DNA of 35,915 bases from Caldilineaceae bacterium (GCA_026705565.1 JAPPAJ010000191.1:1-35915); one strand, 5' to 3'. Positions 18,442 to 28,200 are shown, numbered from the stretch's first letter. A program made the numbers and translations. The notes: a model not told the origin generated them from the sequence alone.

Positions 18442-19854
18442 TCAGGCGCGCACGCGCAGGAAGATGCTGTCCCCCCGCACTTCGACGGGATAGGTTTGCA
18501 GGCTACCGCAGGCAGGCGAGCGGACCGCATCGCCGCTGACGATGTCGAAGCGTCCGTTGTGGAGCGGGCACTCGATGACGCCATCGAAGACGATGCCGTC
18601 GGTCAGGTCGGCGTATTCATGGGTGCAGAGGCCGTCGGTGGCATGGTAGGCATCCCCTTCCAGACGGCACACGGCGAAAAACCGGCCGCCGTGGTCCACG
18701 CGCACAACATCGTTTTCTTCGAGTGCGCCCACGGGACAGACTTCGATCCACTCGCTGTCCGCAGTGGCTGCGGCCACGGATTCCACTTCTGCAGACTTGC
18801 CCTGTTCCGTGGGGATGGGCCGCATGATCTGGTAGCTCGCGTCTTCCGTCGCCTGCTTGATCAGCGCCGGAATCATCTCCTTGTACACCGCCCATAAGTT
18901 CGGGTAGGCGGGCGGCATCTGATCCTTCACTGCTTCATGGAACCGGCCCAGCGCGTGGTAGGGAACCATCGGCACGGAGTGGTGCTCGATGTGGTAGTTC
19001 ATGTTCATGTACAGATAGCGGTAGACCGGGTTGACAAACACGGTGCGGGTGTTTTCGCGGTGGTCGTGCGTGTCTTCCCCGAGACCTGCGTGCTGTGTCA
19101 GGCCAAGCAGCTGATGCAGCCATCCTCCGTAGAACCGCGGCAGGAGGACGAACATCATGGGCAGAAAGCTCCAGATCGCAATCGACCAAATGGCGAAGCC
19201 GACGATAATCGCCACGTAGACGCGACTCGACCAGTACATCTTGTTCCGTTCGGACTCCGGCACGAAGTGCCGCACGTCCGGACCGGGTCTGCCAAACGCA
19301 TTGCGCACCACGCGCCAGACTTCGGGTGGCCCGCTCCGCAGGTAGAGGAAGTCCATCACGATCTTCAGCAGATCGGCGGGCCGCTGCACCTGAATTTCGG
19401 GATCGAGGCCCACGAAGTAGGTGTCCGTATGGTGGCGCGAATGGCTCCAGCGCCACATGTATGCCTCCCGCAGGGTCAGAAACGAACTGATGTGGTAGAA
19501 GAGTTCGTTCAACCACTGGGTTCGGAACGGTGTTCCGTGCCCGCACTCGTGCCATCGGGCATCCGACGACGAATAGATGGTTCCGTAAATCAGGAACGCG
19601 GGAATGGCCCACCATGTCCCCCAAGCGGATACCGCCCATGCGGCGCTGGCGGCGAGCAGCACAAACCAGAGGCCGAAATGCACCAGGGCAGGGCCGTCGG
19701 TGCGTTCCATGAAGGCGCGCATCTCCTGGCGCGGCAGCGTGGGCTTCCACCAAACGCCGTCCATCCGCGACTCGATGTCGAAATCGTCCAAGGGAACGGC
19801 TCGCTCGGTGACTCCGGTGAGCGAATAGTCCCTTGGCATTGCCTGTACGCTCAT
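18442..19854 (-). CDS. Fatty acid desaturase/MocD-like di-iron oxygenase fused to a C-terminal Rieske [2Fe-2S] ferredoxin domain
   Basis: His boxes HECGH, HSRHH, HIEHH plus TQHAGLGEDTHDHRENTRTVF; C-terminal Rieske ligands CTH-x16-CPLH (CTHEYADLTDGIVFDGVIECPLHNGRFDI) in one uninterrupted 470-aa ORF. Confidence 0.92.
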   Translation of the reverse strand: MSVQAMPRDYSLTGVTERAVPLDDFDIESRMDGVWWKPTLPRQEMRAFMERTDGPALVHFGLWFVLLAASAAWAVSAWGTWWAIPAFLIYGTIYSSSDARWHECGHGTPFRTQWLNELFYHISSFLTLREAYMWRWSHSRHHTDTYFVGLDPEIQVQRPADLLKIVMDFLYLRSGPPEVWRVVRNAFGRPGPDVRHFVPESERNKMYWSSRVYVAIIVGFAIWSIAIWSFLPMMFVLLPRFYGGWLHQLLGLTQHAGLGEDTHDHRENTRTVFVNPVYRYLYMNMNYHIEHHSVPMVPYHALGRFHEAVKDQMPPAYPNLWAVYKEMIPALIKQATEDASYQIMRPIPTEQGKSAEVESVAAATADSEWIEVCPVGALEENDVVRVDHGGRFFAVCRLEGDAYHATDGLCTHEYADLTDGIVFDGVIECPLHNGRFDIVSGDAVRSPACGSLQTYPVEVRGDSIFLRVRA

Positions 19855-20136
19855 GATCTTGTCCTGATTCCTGATTGGATGCCGGTTCGGAACAGCGCGG
19901 CACCTGCAAGTGCCGACGTTCGGGCGGGGCGCACTCGACGCATGGATCGCTTGCGGGGCCGACCAACGATTCTAACCGGCCCCGCCAAGGTGGCTTTTCC
20001 ACCTCTTGCGTGGCGGTACCGCGGCTCGGTCAGAAGGGCTACAGCCTGGGTACCGCGTATCTCAGTGGATCGCCGCGTGGCTTGAGCACTGCAATCCACC
20101 TGTGGCTTCTCGTTGCAGCGCAGCCGCTCGCAAGTC

Positions 20137-21405
20137 TTACAAGCCGGATCTGAGGGCCTGGCGCCATTTGACCGGCATGCGTCTGCCCAGCTTGATGCGT
20201 TTCGCGCCCAGGAATGTTCCCAGATCCCTCATCGTCCGGACGAGGCAGTCGGCGAGGTGCAGATCCTGCTTCCGGCCCTCTTCGAGATAGAGAGCCTTGA
20301 AGTGCAGTTCGTACCGCTTACGGTCCATCTCGGTGTCCACGCGCCCGAGCATTGAGTCGCCAGCCAGGATAGGTAGGACGTAGTACCCGTAGCGGCGCTT
20401 GACCACCGGCACGTAAATTTCGATTGTGAAGTCAAAGCCAAACAGGGGCAGGTTGCGTCTGCGGTCGCAAATCAGGTTGTCGAACGGGGACAGCAGCACG
20501 GTACGGCCCTCCCAGTTCGAGTCGGCCTCCAGGCGCTGCAGCATCTCGGCATCCTCGGCATGGACCATCCACGAGCCGGGCATGGTCCTGTTGTCCGAGT
20601 CCACCAGTTCGACCGGTAGGATGGTTCCATCCGCTGCCAGGGATGCCAGGACCGACTCCAGGTCGGGATAGGCGCGGCGCATGAAGTGTTGCCTGATGTC
20701 CCGGGCCGTACCAGTGCCCAATGCCTTCAGGGCGAGTGGCACGGCCCGGCGGCAAAACTCGTCCGGGGTCATGGATGTGCGATCGGCCCACGGCGGCAGG
20801 AACTCGTCGGTGAGGTGCCAGACCTTGCGGTTGCCGGAGCGCTGCGCCACCATCAACTCGCCGCGGAAAAACAGGTGGTCCAGCATGCGCGGCACGCTGC
20901 GTCCGCTCGTCCAGCCGGTGGAGTGCCAGGGCACGTGTGGCACGTCCACCGTGATGTCCTGTGAGGCCAACGGGCCGCGTGTCCGGAACTCCTCCCTGAT
21001 TTGTGCCAACAGGGCTCCGTTTTGCTTCACCCATTGGGCCGTGCGACTGCCGTCCGTCTCGCTGGTCGCGGCAAAGGCCTGCATCCGGTGGTGGAACAAC
21101 GGGTAGTCGTCCATCAGGCAGATGGAGGCGCAGTGGGCCCAGTTTTCGAAGAAGAGCCTGTCGGTGTAGAGCAGTTCGTTGAGCAGTCCCGGATCGAAGT
21201 TGCCCAGGCGGCTCCACAGCGCCAGCAGTTCGGTTCGTTCCACGGCCCGGATCGGATCAATCTGGATGCAGCGGAGGGCCTCCAGCACCTTGCGAATGGC
21301 CCGTTTGTCGGTCTCGGACCGAAGCAGTGCGTGGCTGTCGAGCAGTTGTTTGTGGATGGCGAGGCGCCGTGCCGCCTTGAGCGGGATCTTCAGGGGAGAA
21401 GGCAT
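20137..21405 (-). CDS. Winged-helix DNA-binding protein of the YcaQ/AlkX (HTH_42) family
   Basis: Start at MPSPLKIPLKAARRLAIHKQLL; RCIQIDPIRAVERTELLALWSRLGNF; FENWAHCASICLMDDYPLFHHRM; LLSPFDNLICDRRRNLPLFGFDFTIEIYVPVVKRRYGYYVLPILAGDSMLGRVDTEMDR. Confidence 0.85.
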   Translation of the reverse strand: MPSPLKIPLKAARRLAIHKQLLDSHALLRSETDKRAIRKVLEALRCIQIDPIRAVERTELLALWSRLGNFDPGLLNELLYTDRLFFENWAHCASICLMDDYPLFHHRMQAFAATSETDGSRTAQWVKQNGALLAQIREEFRTRGPLASQDITVDVPHVPWHSTGWTSGRSVPRMLDHLFFRGELMVAQRSGNRKVWHLTDEFLPPWADRTSMTPDEFCRRAVPLALKALGTGTARDIRQHFMRRAYPDLESVLASLAADGTILPVELVDSDNRTMPGSWMVHAEDAEMLQRLEADSNWEGRTVLLSPFDNLICDRRRNLPLFGFDFTIEIYVPVVKRRYGYYVLPILAGDSMLGRVDTEMDRKRYELHFKALYLEEGRKQDLHLADCLVRTMRDLGTFLGAKRIKLGRRMPVKWRQALRSGL

Positions 21406-21424
21406 GTCGACGTCATTCCGCAGG

Positions 21425-22660
21425 TCAAACCGAGTCGAGCGCTTCCAGGACCGTATCCACTTCGTCCTCGGTGTTGTAGTGGGCAAAGCCAATACGGAGC
21501 ACGCCCCCTGACTGTTCCACGCCCAAGGCTTCGGCGACGGCCAGGGCGTAGAAGTTGCCGTCCCAAGCAAAGATGTTGCGTTCGGCCAGGTGGACGGCCA
21601 GCTGCCGGGGTGTGGTTCCTTCCCGCCGCAGGGCAAAGGTGGGCACCCGGTCGGTGGCGGAGGGTAGGCCGTAGAGTCTGTAACCGGCCAGGTTGCGGAG
21701 TCCCTCCAGGAAGCGGTTCATCAGGTTTCGCTCGTGCTCCCGGATCAGTCCGAACGCAGTCTCAATCATGTCGCGCCGGGAGGCGGAGATGAGCAGATCG
21801 GGATCGCCGGCTGCCAACGACGAAATGTACTGGATGCAGGCGCAGAAGCCGGCCAGCGCCTCGAAGTTCGAAGTGCCAATCTCGAACTTCCCGGGCAGCG
21901 ATCCGTCGTGGGCCCTGACCTGATAGGCGGGGAGCCGGTTGAGATGGCGCTCCTTCCCGTACAGGATGCCCAGGTGGGGCCCGAAGTGCTTGTAGGCGCT
22001 GGTCACCAGGAAGTCGCAGTCCAGGGCGCGCACGTCCAGCAGGCCGTGGGGCGCGTAGTGCACCGCGTCCACATACACCATGGCGCCGGCGGCACGGGCC
22101 CAGGAGGCGATGTGGGCCACGGGATTGATGGAACCGGAGAAGTTGCTGGCCAGGCCCACCGCAATCAGGCGCGTGCGTCGGCCAATCAGCGACCGCAGCT
22201 GCTCCAGGTTCAGCGTGCACGTTTCCCGGTTGATCCGCGCCCAATGGACGACCAGGTTGCGCTCCTCGGCCATCTGCAGCCAGGGCGCGATGTTGGCCTC
22301 GTGGTCCAGTTCCGAAATGATGATTTCGTCCCCGTGGCTCAGGGTGCGGCCCACGCTGCGGCTGATCAGATAGGTCAGGCTGGTCATGTTGGCGCCGAAC
22401 ACGACTTCCTGCGGGGCACAGTGCATGAAGTCGGCGGCCAGCCGATGGGCTTCCGCCACGACTTCGTCCGTGGCGATGCTGGTTGCGAACTGGCCCCCCG
22501 TGTTGGCCATGAAGCGACCCAGGTACTCCTGCATGGCCATGACCACGGATTCCGGCATCTGTGAGCCGCCCGGACTGTCGCAGAACACCGCGGGCACGCC
22601 GTCATAGTGCTCTTGGAGCGAAGGGAACTGGCTGCGGACATGGTTCAGTTGCAGAGGCAC
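21425..22660 (-). CDS. Aminotransferase class V, cysteine-desulfurase-like protein
   Basis: FCDSPGGSQMPESVVMAMQEYLG; VYVDAVHYAPHGLLDVRALDCDFLVTSAYKHFGPHLGILYGK (PLP lysine region); GVLRIGFAHYNTEDEVDTVLEAL. Confidence 0.9.
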   Translation of the reverse strand: MPLQLNHVRSQFPSLQEHYDGVPAVFCDSPGGSQMPESVVMAMQEYLGRFMANTGGQFATSIATDEVVAEAHRLAADFMHCAPQEVVFGANMTSLTYLISRSVGRTLSHGDEIIISELDHEANIAPWLQMAEERNLVVHWARINRETCTLNLEQLRSLIGRRTRLIAVGLASNFSGSINPVAHIASWARAAGAMVYVDAVHYAPHGLLDVRALDCDFLVTSAYKHFGPHLGILYGKERHLNRLPAYQVRAHDGSLPGKFEIGTSNFEALAGFCACIQYISSLAAGDPDLLISASRRDMIETAFGLIREHERNLMNRFLEGLRNLAGYRLYGLPSATDRVPTFALRREGTTPRQLAVHLAERNIFAWDGNFYALAVAEALGVEQSGGVLRIGFAHYNTEDEVDTVLEALDSV

Positions 22661-22712
22661 GGCTGGGTTGTTTCCTTGGTTGGACGGGGTTGGGTAGACC
22701 GGCTGGGACAGG

Positions 22713-22738
22713 CGGCCAGGACGCGCGCGTCCTGGCCG
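22713..22738. repeat. Perfect 26-bp palindrome (no loop)
   Basis: CGGCCAGGACGCGCGCGTCCTGGCCG is its own reverse complement; intergenic, about 50 bp upstream of the aminotransferase start. Confidence 0.9.
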
Positions 22739-23182
22739 ACAGTGTTGGTTCCAGGATTCCCCATTGTGTCAGCAAATCTGTCGGTATGGGAACCTTGGAA
22801 CGGCAAAATGGGCTCAACCAACAAGGCTGGTGGCTCGCGGACGCCAGTATGGCCGGATTTTGTCATGCCCGAGGATCGGTATGCAGCGGATCCGGTTTCC
22901 GGGCTTCACTTTGGGGGACTTCAGGCCTGTCTGCTGGTTGCCCCACCGGGATTCGGTGCAGTGGGGACCCCGGTCGGAGGGGACGCCCCGGCGCATGGTC
23001 CACGCTTATCCGGACCGGTGGATGTGGTTGCATGGTACCGTCGGCTTCGGCTGGACCAACAGGGGGTCCATAATGGATACGGGGTGTTCCGTGGCCTCCC
23101 GGAGAAAGTTCCCCTTGGGTTGGCCAATCGAACCGCGGAGCAGTGATTCCGGATCGGTCGAAGTCCATCAGCGAGGTATTCC

Positions 23183-25144
23183 ATGGCGAAACGAGTGTAT
23201 GCATTTGGCATGGACGGCCTCATTCTGCCCATGGTCCGGCACTTTGCCCAAGAAGGCTCCCTGCCTGCGTTTGCCCGTCTCATGGCGGAAGGCACCTACA
23301 ACCAGACCTTCTGCTCCTTTCCGGTCTGGACGCCTACCAACTGGGCCACGCTGTCAACCGGTGCCCATACGGGGACCCATCAGGTGTCCACTTGGGAAAC
23401 CACGCTGCCTTCGGGTGAGGACATCGATAGTTTCGACGGGCGCAGCAACCGGGCCGAGCGGATATGGAACGCGCTGGAACGGGCCGGCTTGAAGGGCACG
23501 GCCCTGCACTACCCGGGGGCCTTCCCCTCGGGCTCCGAGGCCAGCACCATCCTGGACGGGCTGGGGCACCCCGGCCACGCCCACACCGAGTTCGAGGTGG
23601 CCGCCTGCCAGGCCTACGTTACTGGCGCCGGCAGCGACGACTTCATGATCGGCCATGACGGTGCCCCGGTGGCCGGTTCCAGGAGCATTCAGGGCATCGC
23701 CGGTCTGACCATGGCGGTCGACTGGCGGAATCTGCCGCCGAGTCACAAGCCTCCGCTGGAGACGGAAGTCGAGATCGTGTCCCGGTTCGGCAACACCGCG
23801 CAGCGTTATTCCCTGTTGGTGACCGCGTCCGCCGAGGAGTACGACCGGGTTCACTTGGCGCGGGGCAAGGATGGCAACCTCATTGTGGCTTCGGGCAGAA
23901 CCCGGGAATGGACGGACTGGCTGGTGGACGACTTCGCGGTGCCGGACGGCAGCGTCGAGGCGGCACTGCGGTTCAAGGTCATGGAACTGGACCCCGGCGG
24001 CCATCACCTCAAGATCTACCGCAGTCAGGTCACCCACGTGCACGGCTACAGCTACGGGGATCCGGAACTGGAGGATCTGTTGCGGGAGCGGTTCGGTCCG
24101 TACCAGGAACATGCCTCGATGATCCCTTATACCTCGGGCATGACCGACTTCGCCACGGCCCTGGAGGAGTGCGAGTACCAGGGCAACTGGTTTGCGGAGG
24201 TGGGCCACTACATGCTGACGGAAAGGGATAGCGCCTACTTCACCTGCCACTGGCATCTGTACGACTACCTGAACCACATCCACCTGGCGGATGTCGATCC
24301 GGTCTGCCCCGGCTTCGATCCGGCCCGCAAAGAGGAGCACATGGAGATGTTCAGGCAGGCGTACCGGGTTGGGGATCGGATCATCGCCCGGATGCAGCAG
24401 ACCCAGGCGGAACTGGCCGGGGACGACGTGTACGTCGGCGTGCTGGCCGACCACGGGGCCTACCCGGACGTGCGCGTGGTCAACATACGCAAGTTCCTCT
24501 GCGACACGGGTTTCCTTGTGCTGCGGGACGGCCCAGCGGCGGTGGCGGAGGATCAGGATCGGCTGGCGGACGACCAGATCGACTGGACGCGCACCAAGGC
24601 GCATCTGCGCCGGCGCGGTTTCGACATCACCATCAACGCGGAGCGCGGCTCCGACCGGTTCAACGACATCGAAAGGGAGTTGCTGACGGCCCTTCGCACC
24701 TGGGTGGACGAGGAGACCGGACAGACGGTGGTGGCCATCGCCCTGCCCAGGCGGGACGCCTATATCCTGGGCCAGTGGGGAGACCAGTGCGGCGATGTGG
24801 TTTTCGTGTACGAACACGACTACGTCAGCGGCTACTACCCCCAATGGAAGGGCATTGTCGGCGGTGGCAACGTGGGCGCACCGCTGGAGTTCGGTGCCCA
24901 CCACGGCGGTTTCCTGCCCACGGACAACGGTTTCTCGTCAACCTTCGGGTCGTTTCTGATCGCGGGCTCCGGTCTCAAGCAGGACTATGAACGAAACATC
25001 GAAGAGCTGGGATACATTCATGCGGCGGACGTGGTACCCACGCTGTGCCGTATCCTGGGGATCGAGCCGCCGCAGCAGTCCCAGGGGACGGTCGCCCGCG
25101 ACCTCTGGGAGCGATTTGACATGTCCACAGGCATTGGAGGCTAA
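23183..25144 (+). CDS. Alkaline phosphatase superfamily / type I phosphodiesterase-nucleotide pyrophosphatase-like protein
   Basis: N-terminal metal Asp AFGMDGLILPM; nucleophile region FPVWTPTNWATLSTGAHTGTHQVSTW; HWHLYDYLNHIH, VLADHGAYPD, FGAHHGGFLPTDNG metal ligands. Confidence 0.85.
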   Translation: MAKRVYAFGMDGLILPMVRHFAQEGSLPAFARLMAEGTYNQTFCSFPVWTPTNWATLSTGAHTGTHQVSTWETTLPSGEDIDSFDGRSNRAERIWNALERAGLKGTALHYPGAFPSGSEASTILDGLGHPGHAHTEFEVAACQAYVTGAGSDDFMIGHDGAPVAGSRSIQGIAGLTMAVDWRNLPPSHKPPLETEVEIVSRFGNTAQRYSLLVTASAEEYDRVHLARGKDGNLIVASGRTREWTDWLVDDFAVPDGSVEAALRFKVMELDPGGHHLKIYRSQVTHVHGYSYGDPELEDLLRERFGPYQEHASMIPYTSGMTDFATALEECEYQGNWFAEVGHYMLTERDSAYFTCHWHLYDYLNHIHLADVDPVCPGFDPARKEEHMEMFRQAYRVGDRIIARMQQTQAELAGDDVYVGVLADHGAYPDVRVVNIRKFLCDTGFLVLRDGPAAVAEDQDRLADDQIDWTRTKAHLRRRGFDITINAERGSDRFNDIERELLTALRTWVDEETGQTVVAIALPRRDAYILGQWGDQCGDVVFVYEHDYVSGYYPQWKGIVGGGNVGAPLEFGAHHGGFLPTDNGFSSTFGSFLIAGSGLKQDYERNIEELGYIHAADVVPTLCRILGIEPPQQSQGTVARDLWERFDMSTGIGG

Positions 25145-25200
25145 TCCCTTCACAAGTTCACATCAGGCAACCAGTCGCCCACATCGGGCCGAGGAATCCC

Positions 25201-26499
25201 ATGAAACCGAAACTCTCCTGCTGGTCCCCGCTTGGAACTTCGGACCTTGTGCACAAGGTCTTGGAAACGCCTCTCTGCGATACCCATGAGCACCTGCAGC
25301 GCCATACCGATTTCACACCGGAAAGGGTGGACATTCTGGGCGCGCTCTTCGAGAACTACGTGATCGCGGACCTGGTCGTGGCCGGTGCCAGCCAGAAGGC
25401 CGTCGACGACCTGTTCAATCCGGAGGCAGGCTCGGTGGCGGAGCGCTTCCGCGCCGTGGAGGAAGCGTGGGGCCATTGCCGGCACACCGGGTACGGCGAA
25501 GCGGTGCGGTTGGCGGCCGAGCACTTCTACGGATTGGAGGAGTTGACTCCGGAAACCCTGACGGATGCCCAGGGCACTCATGCCGATCTGATGCGAACCC
25601 GGACCCGCTTGCAAATCCTGCAGGAGGACGCGCATCTGGATCACGTCCAGATTGACGACTTCACGATGGAGATCGTGACCGACGAGGAGGATGCGGACTA
25701 TTTCCTCTACGACATTTCACTGTGGGACCTGGTGGTCGGTAAGCCGGATCCAGAGGCTCTCGGACGGCTCACGGGCGAGGAGGTCACGGACCTGCGGTCG
25801 GCGGAGGCCGCGGTTGCCAAGTTGTTCGAACGTTTTGGGGCGGAGGCCGTGGCTTGCAAGACGCAGCATGCCTACGTTCGCACGCTCGCTTGGCAGAAGA
25901 GGGACGGAGACGACGCGGCCCGTCTATTGGACCGGTACTTGGGAACACCAGAGGATTTGACCCCTGAAGAGCACAATCTCCTGGGCGACTGGTTCTTGGA
26001 TGTGTGTTCCGGCCTTGCTTCCGAACACTCGCTGCCAATCAAGATCCACACCGGCTACTACGCCGGCCACAGCCGCATGCCGCTGGACTTCATCTCCTGC
26101 GAGCACCTGTGCGGACTGCTGGCGGCCCATCCGGACACGGACTTTGTGCTCATGCACAACTCCTATCCGTATTCGATGGAGTTGGCGGCCCTGGTCAAGC
26201 ACTATCCGAATGCCTACGTGGACATGTGCTGGGCCTGGAGCATCAATCCGTTGGACGCGTCGCACTTCCTGCGCCACGCCATCCACTCGGTTCCGGCCAA
26301 CAAGGTGTTCGTGTTCGGGGCCGACACGTCCTGGCCGATTGCGTCGTATGCCTACGCCATGCAGGCCAGGTACTGGCTGACCAAAACCCTCCGGCAGGAA
26401 GTCGATGAGGGCCACCTGTCGGAACGGGAGGCGATGGCCTACGCTGAACGGGTAATGCATGGCAACCAGTACGATTGCTTTGCAAGATTACAAGGTTGA
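25201..26499 (+). CDS. Amidohydrolase-superfamily (amidohydrolase_2-like) metal-dependent hydrolase
   Basis: CDTHEHLQRHTDF (HxH), LPIKIHTGYYAGHS, DFVLMHNSYPYSMELAALVKHYPNAYVDMCW, VFVFGADTSWP. Confidence 0.75.
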   Translation: MKPKLSCWSPLGTSDLVHKVLETPLCDTHEHLQRHTDFTPERVDILGALFENYVIADLVVAGASQKAVDDLFNPEAGSVAERFRAVEEAWGHCRHTGYGEAVRLAAEHFYGLEELTPETLTDAQGTHADLMRTRTRLQILQEDAHLDHVQIDDFTMEIVTDEEDADYFLYDISLWDLVVGKPDPEALGRLTGEEVTDLRSAEAAVAKLFERFGAEAVACKTQHAYVRTLAWQKRDGDDAARLLDRYLGTPEDLTPEEHNLLGDWFLDVCSGLASEHSLPIKIHTGYYAGHSRMPLDFISCEHLCGLLAAHPDTDFVLMHNSYPYSMELAALVKHYPNAYVDMCWAWSINPLDASHFLRHAIHSVPANKVFVFGADTSWPIASYAYAMQARYWLTKTLRQEVDEGHLSEREAMAYAERVMHGNQYDCFARLQG

Positions 26500-26850
26500 G
26501 CGGAAATTGGCCGAGGAGGCAGTCTGAGGCGATGGTGCAGGTTCCAGGCGTCCATTCTTGCGCCAGACAACAACGGTCCCTGCTCCGGGGAACTTCATTT
26601 CCCAACCCCTCGTGATGTCCCGGGCCTGGGTTCCTTGGAACGGTCGCTTCCTCGCCGACGGTCGGAGCCTTGACCCTGTCATTCCCGCCGTCCGCGTTTC
26701 CCGCCACTGGTGGGAGCCCTGTTCAGCGACCGTGACGGTTTGCCATAATAGGCCACTGCCCCATGCCTGTACGGTGTTGTCGCTGAACCGCTTGGTTCGG
26801 CGCACCTGCGATCCTTTGGGGCGGTTCTTGCAAGAGTTTCGGGAGACGCA

Positions 26851-28200
26851 ATGAACACCAAGAGAATGTCGAGACGCGGTTTCCTGCGCGGGTTGGCCGG
26901 TGCCGGTGCCGCGTCGGCGTTGATGGCCTGTGTACCGGCGGCTCCGGCCGCTCCGGCGAGCGATGCCGCCGGGATGGCACCGGCAGACGAAGCGGTCGTC
27001 GAGATCGTGATGTTCGACCGCAATGTGGTTCAGGATTTGGAATACCGCAAGGAATTGGCTGAACGATTCAACGCGGATCAGGAAGGCATACAGGTCACCG
27101 TGGATGTCATCCCGCAGGGGTACGACCAAACCATCATGGCCCGCATCGCGGGCGGGACCGCAGGCGATGCCTTCCGTCACGCCTCCCACTTCGGGATGAG
27201 CAAGTTCACCACCCGCGGGCTGTTGCAGGAACTGGACGAGTTCGTGGCCCTGGACGACTACGACCTGTCCGTCTTCATCGAAGGGCCGCTCAGTTCCAAC
27301 CGGGTGAACGGCAAGCTGTTTGCCCTGCCCGTGAATGGTCATGCCGGCCACGCCGGCCTCTACTTCGCCCCCGAAATTTTCGCGGACGCGGGCGTGGATC
27401 TGCCCACGGAGGACTGGACCTACGACGACCTGCGGGACGCCGCGGCCAGGTTGACCCGGGACACGGACGACGACGGCAAGTCGGACAGCTGGGGCATTTG
27501 GTTTGGCGCCTGGTACCAGGCCAATCTCACGCTGATTTCCGCCCATGACGGATGGCCCCTGAACGACGACGGCTCCGAGGCCACCTGGGCCGAACCCGGT
27601 GCGGTCGCCGGCATGCAGTGGATCCAGGACATGTACCACGAAGTCGAGGCCTTGCCGGTAATGGCCGATTCCGCGGCCAAGCAACAGCTCTGGTCCTCCG
27701 GCAAGCTGGCTACGGCCCTGTCGGGCGTGTGGGAAGGGGCCTATCTGGGCGACATTACGCCGGAAGGCCTGACCTTCAGCCTGGTTCCGGGTCCCAAGGG
27801 TCCCACCGGGAAACGCGGTGGCTTCGCCGGATGCAACAACTTCCCCATCTGGAGCTCCAGCGAACATCCCTACGAAACCTTCCAGTGGATCAAGTATCTG
27901 TCGAGTCAGGAAGTGGGCGTCGAGGGCATCGGCCGCATTGGCGAACCCGGATTGCGGTATGACGTTTTTGAGGATCCGAGCGTGGCCAACGATCCCCTGA
28001 TCATTCCGCATTTTCAGGTTCTCAAGGATGTCAAGCCTTTCCCGGCTCCCCATAACGGACGTGATTCGGAAGTGATCCAGGCCACTGCGCCATTGCTCGA
28101 GGGCATCTATCTCAACGAGCTCGGTGCCCAGGAAGGGTGTGAACGATTGCAGGAGGCGATCCAGGAAATCCTGGACATGCCGCCCGTCGAAGCTGCCTGA
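26851..28200 (+). CDS. Sugar ABC transporter substrate-binding lipoprotein (family 1) with Tat-like signal
   Basis: MNTKRMSRRGFLRGLAGAGAASALMACVPAAP (twin Arg + lipobox LMAC); ERFNADQEGIQVTVDVIPQGYDQTIMARIAGGTAGDAF; adjacent permeases. Confidence 0.92.
   Translation: MNTKRMSRRGFLRGLAGAGAASALMACVPAAPAAPASDAAGMAPADEAVVEIVMFDRNVVQDLEYRKELAERFNADQEGIQVTVDVIPQGYDQTIMARIAGGTAGDAFRHASHFGMSKFTTRGLLQELDEFVALDDYDLSVFIEGPLSSNRVNGKLFALPVNGHAGHAGLYFAPEIFADAGVDLPTEDWTYDDLRDAAARLTRDTDDDGKSDSWGIWFGAWYQANLTLISAHDGWPLNDDGSEATWAEPGAVAGMQWIQDMYHEVEALPVMADSAAKQQLWSSGKLATALSGVWEGAYLGDITPEGLTFSLVPGPKGPTGKRGGFAGCNNFPIWSSSEHPYETFQWIKYLSSQEVGVEGIGRIGEPGLRYDVFEDPSVANDPLIIPHFQVLKDVKPFPAPHNGRDSEVIQATAPLLEGIYLNELGAQEGCERLQEAIQEILDMPPVEAA

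Noticed and set aside
23354-24904. 516-aa minus-strand ORF
   Set aside because: Antisense shadow of the AP-superfamily gene.
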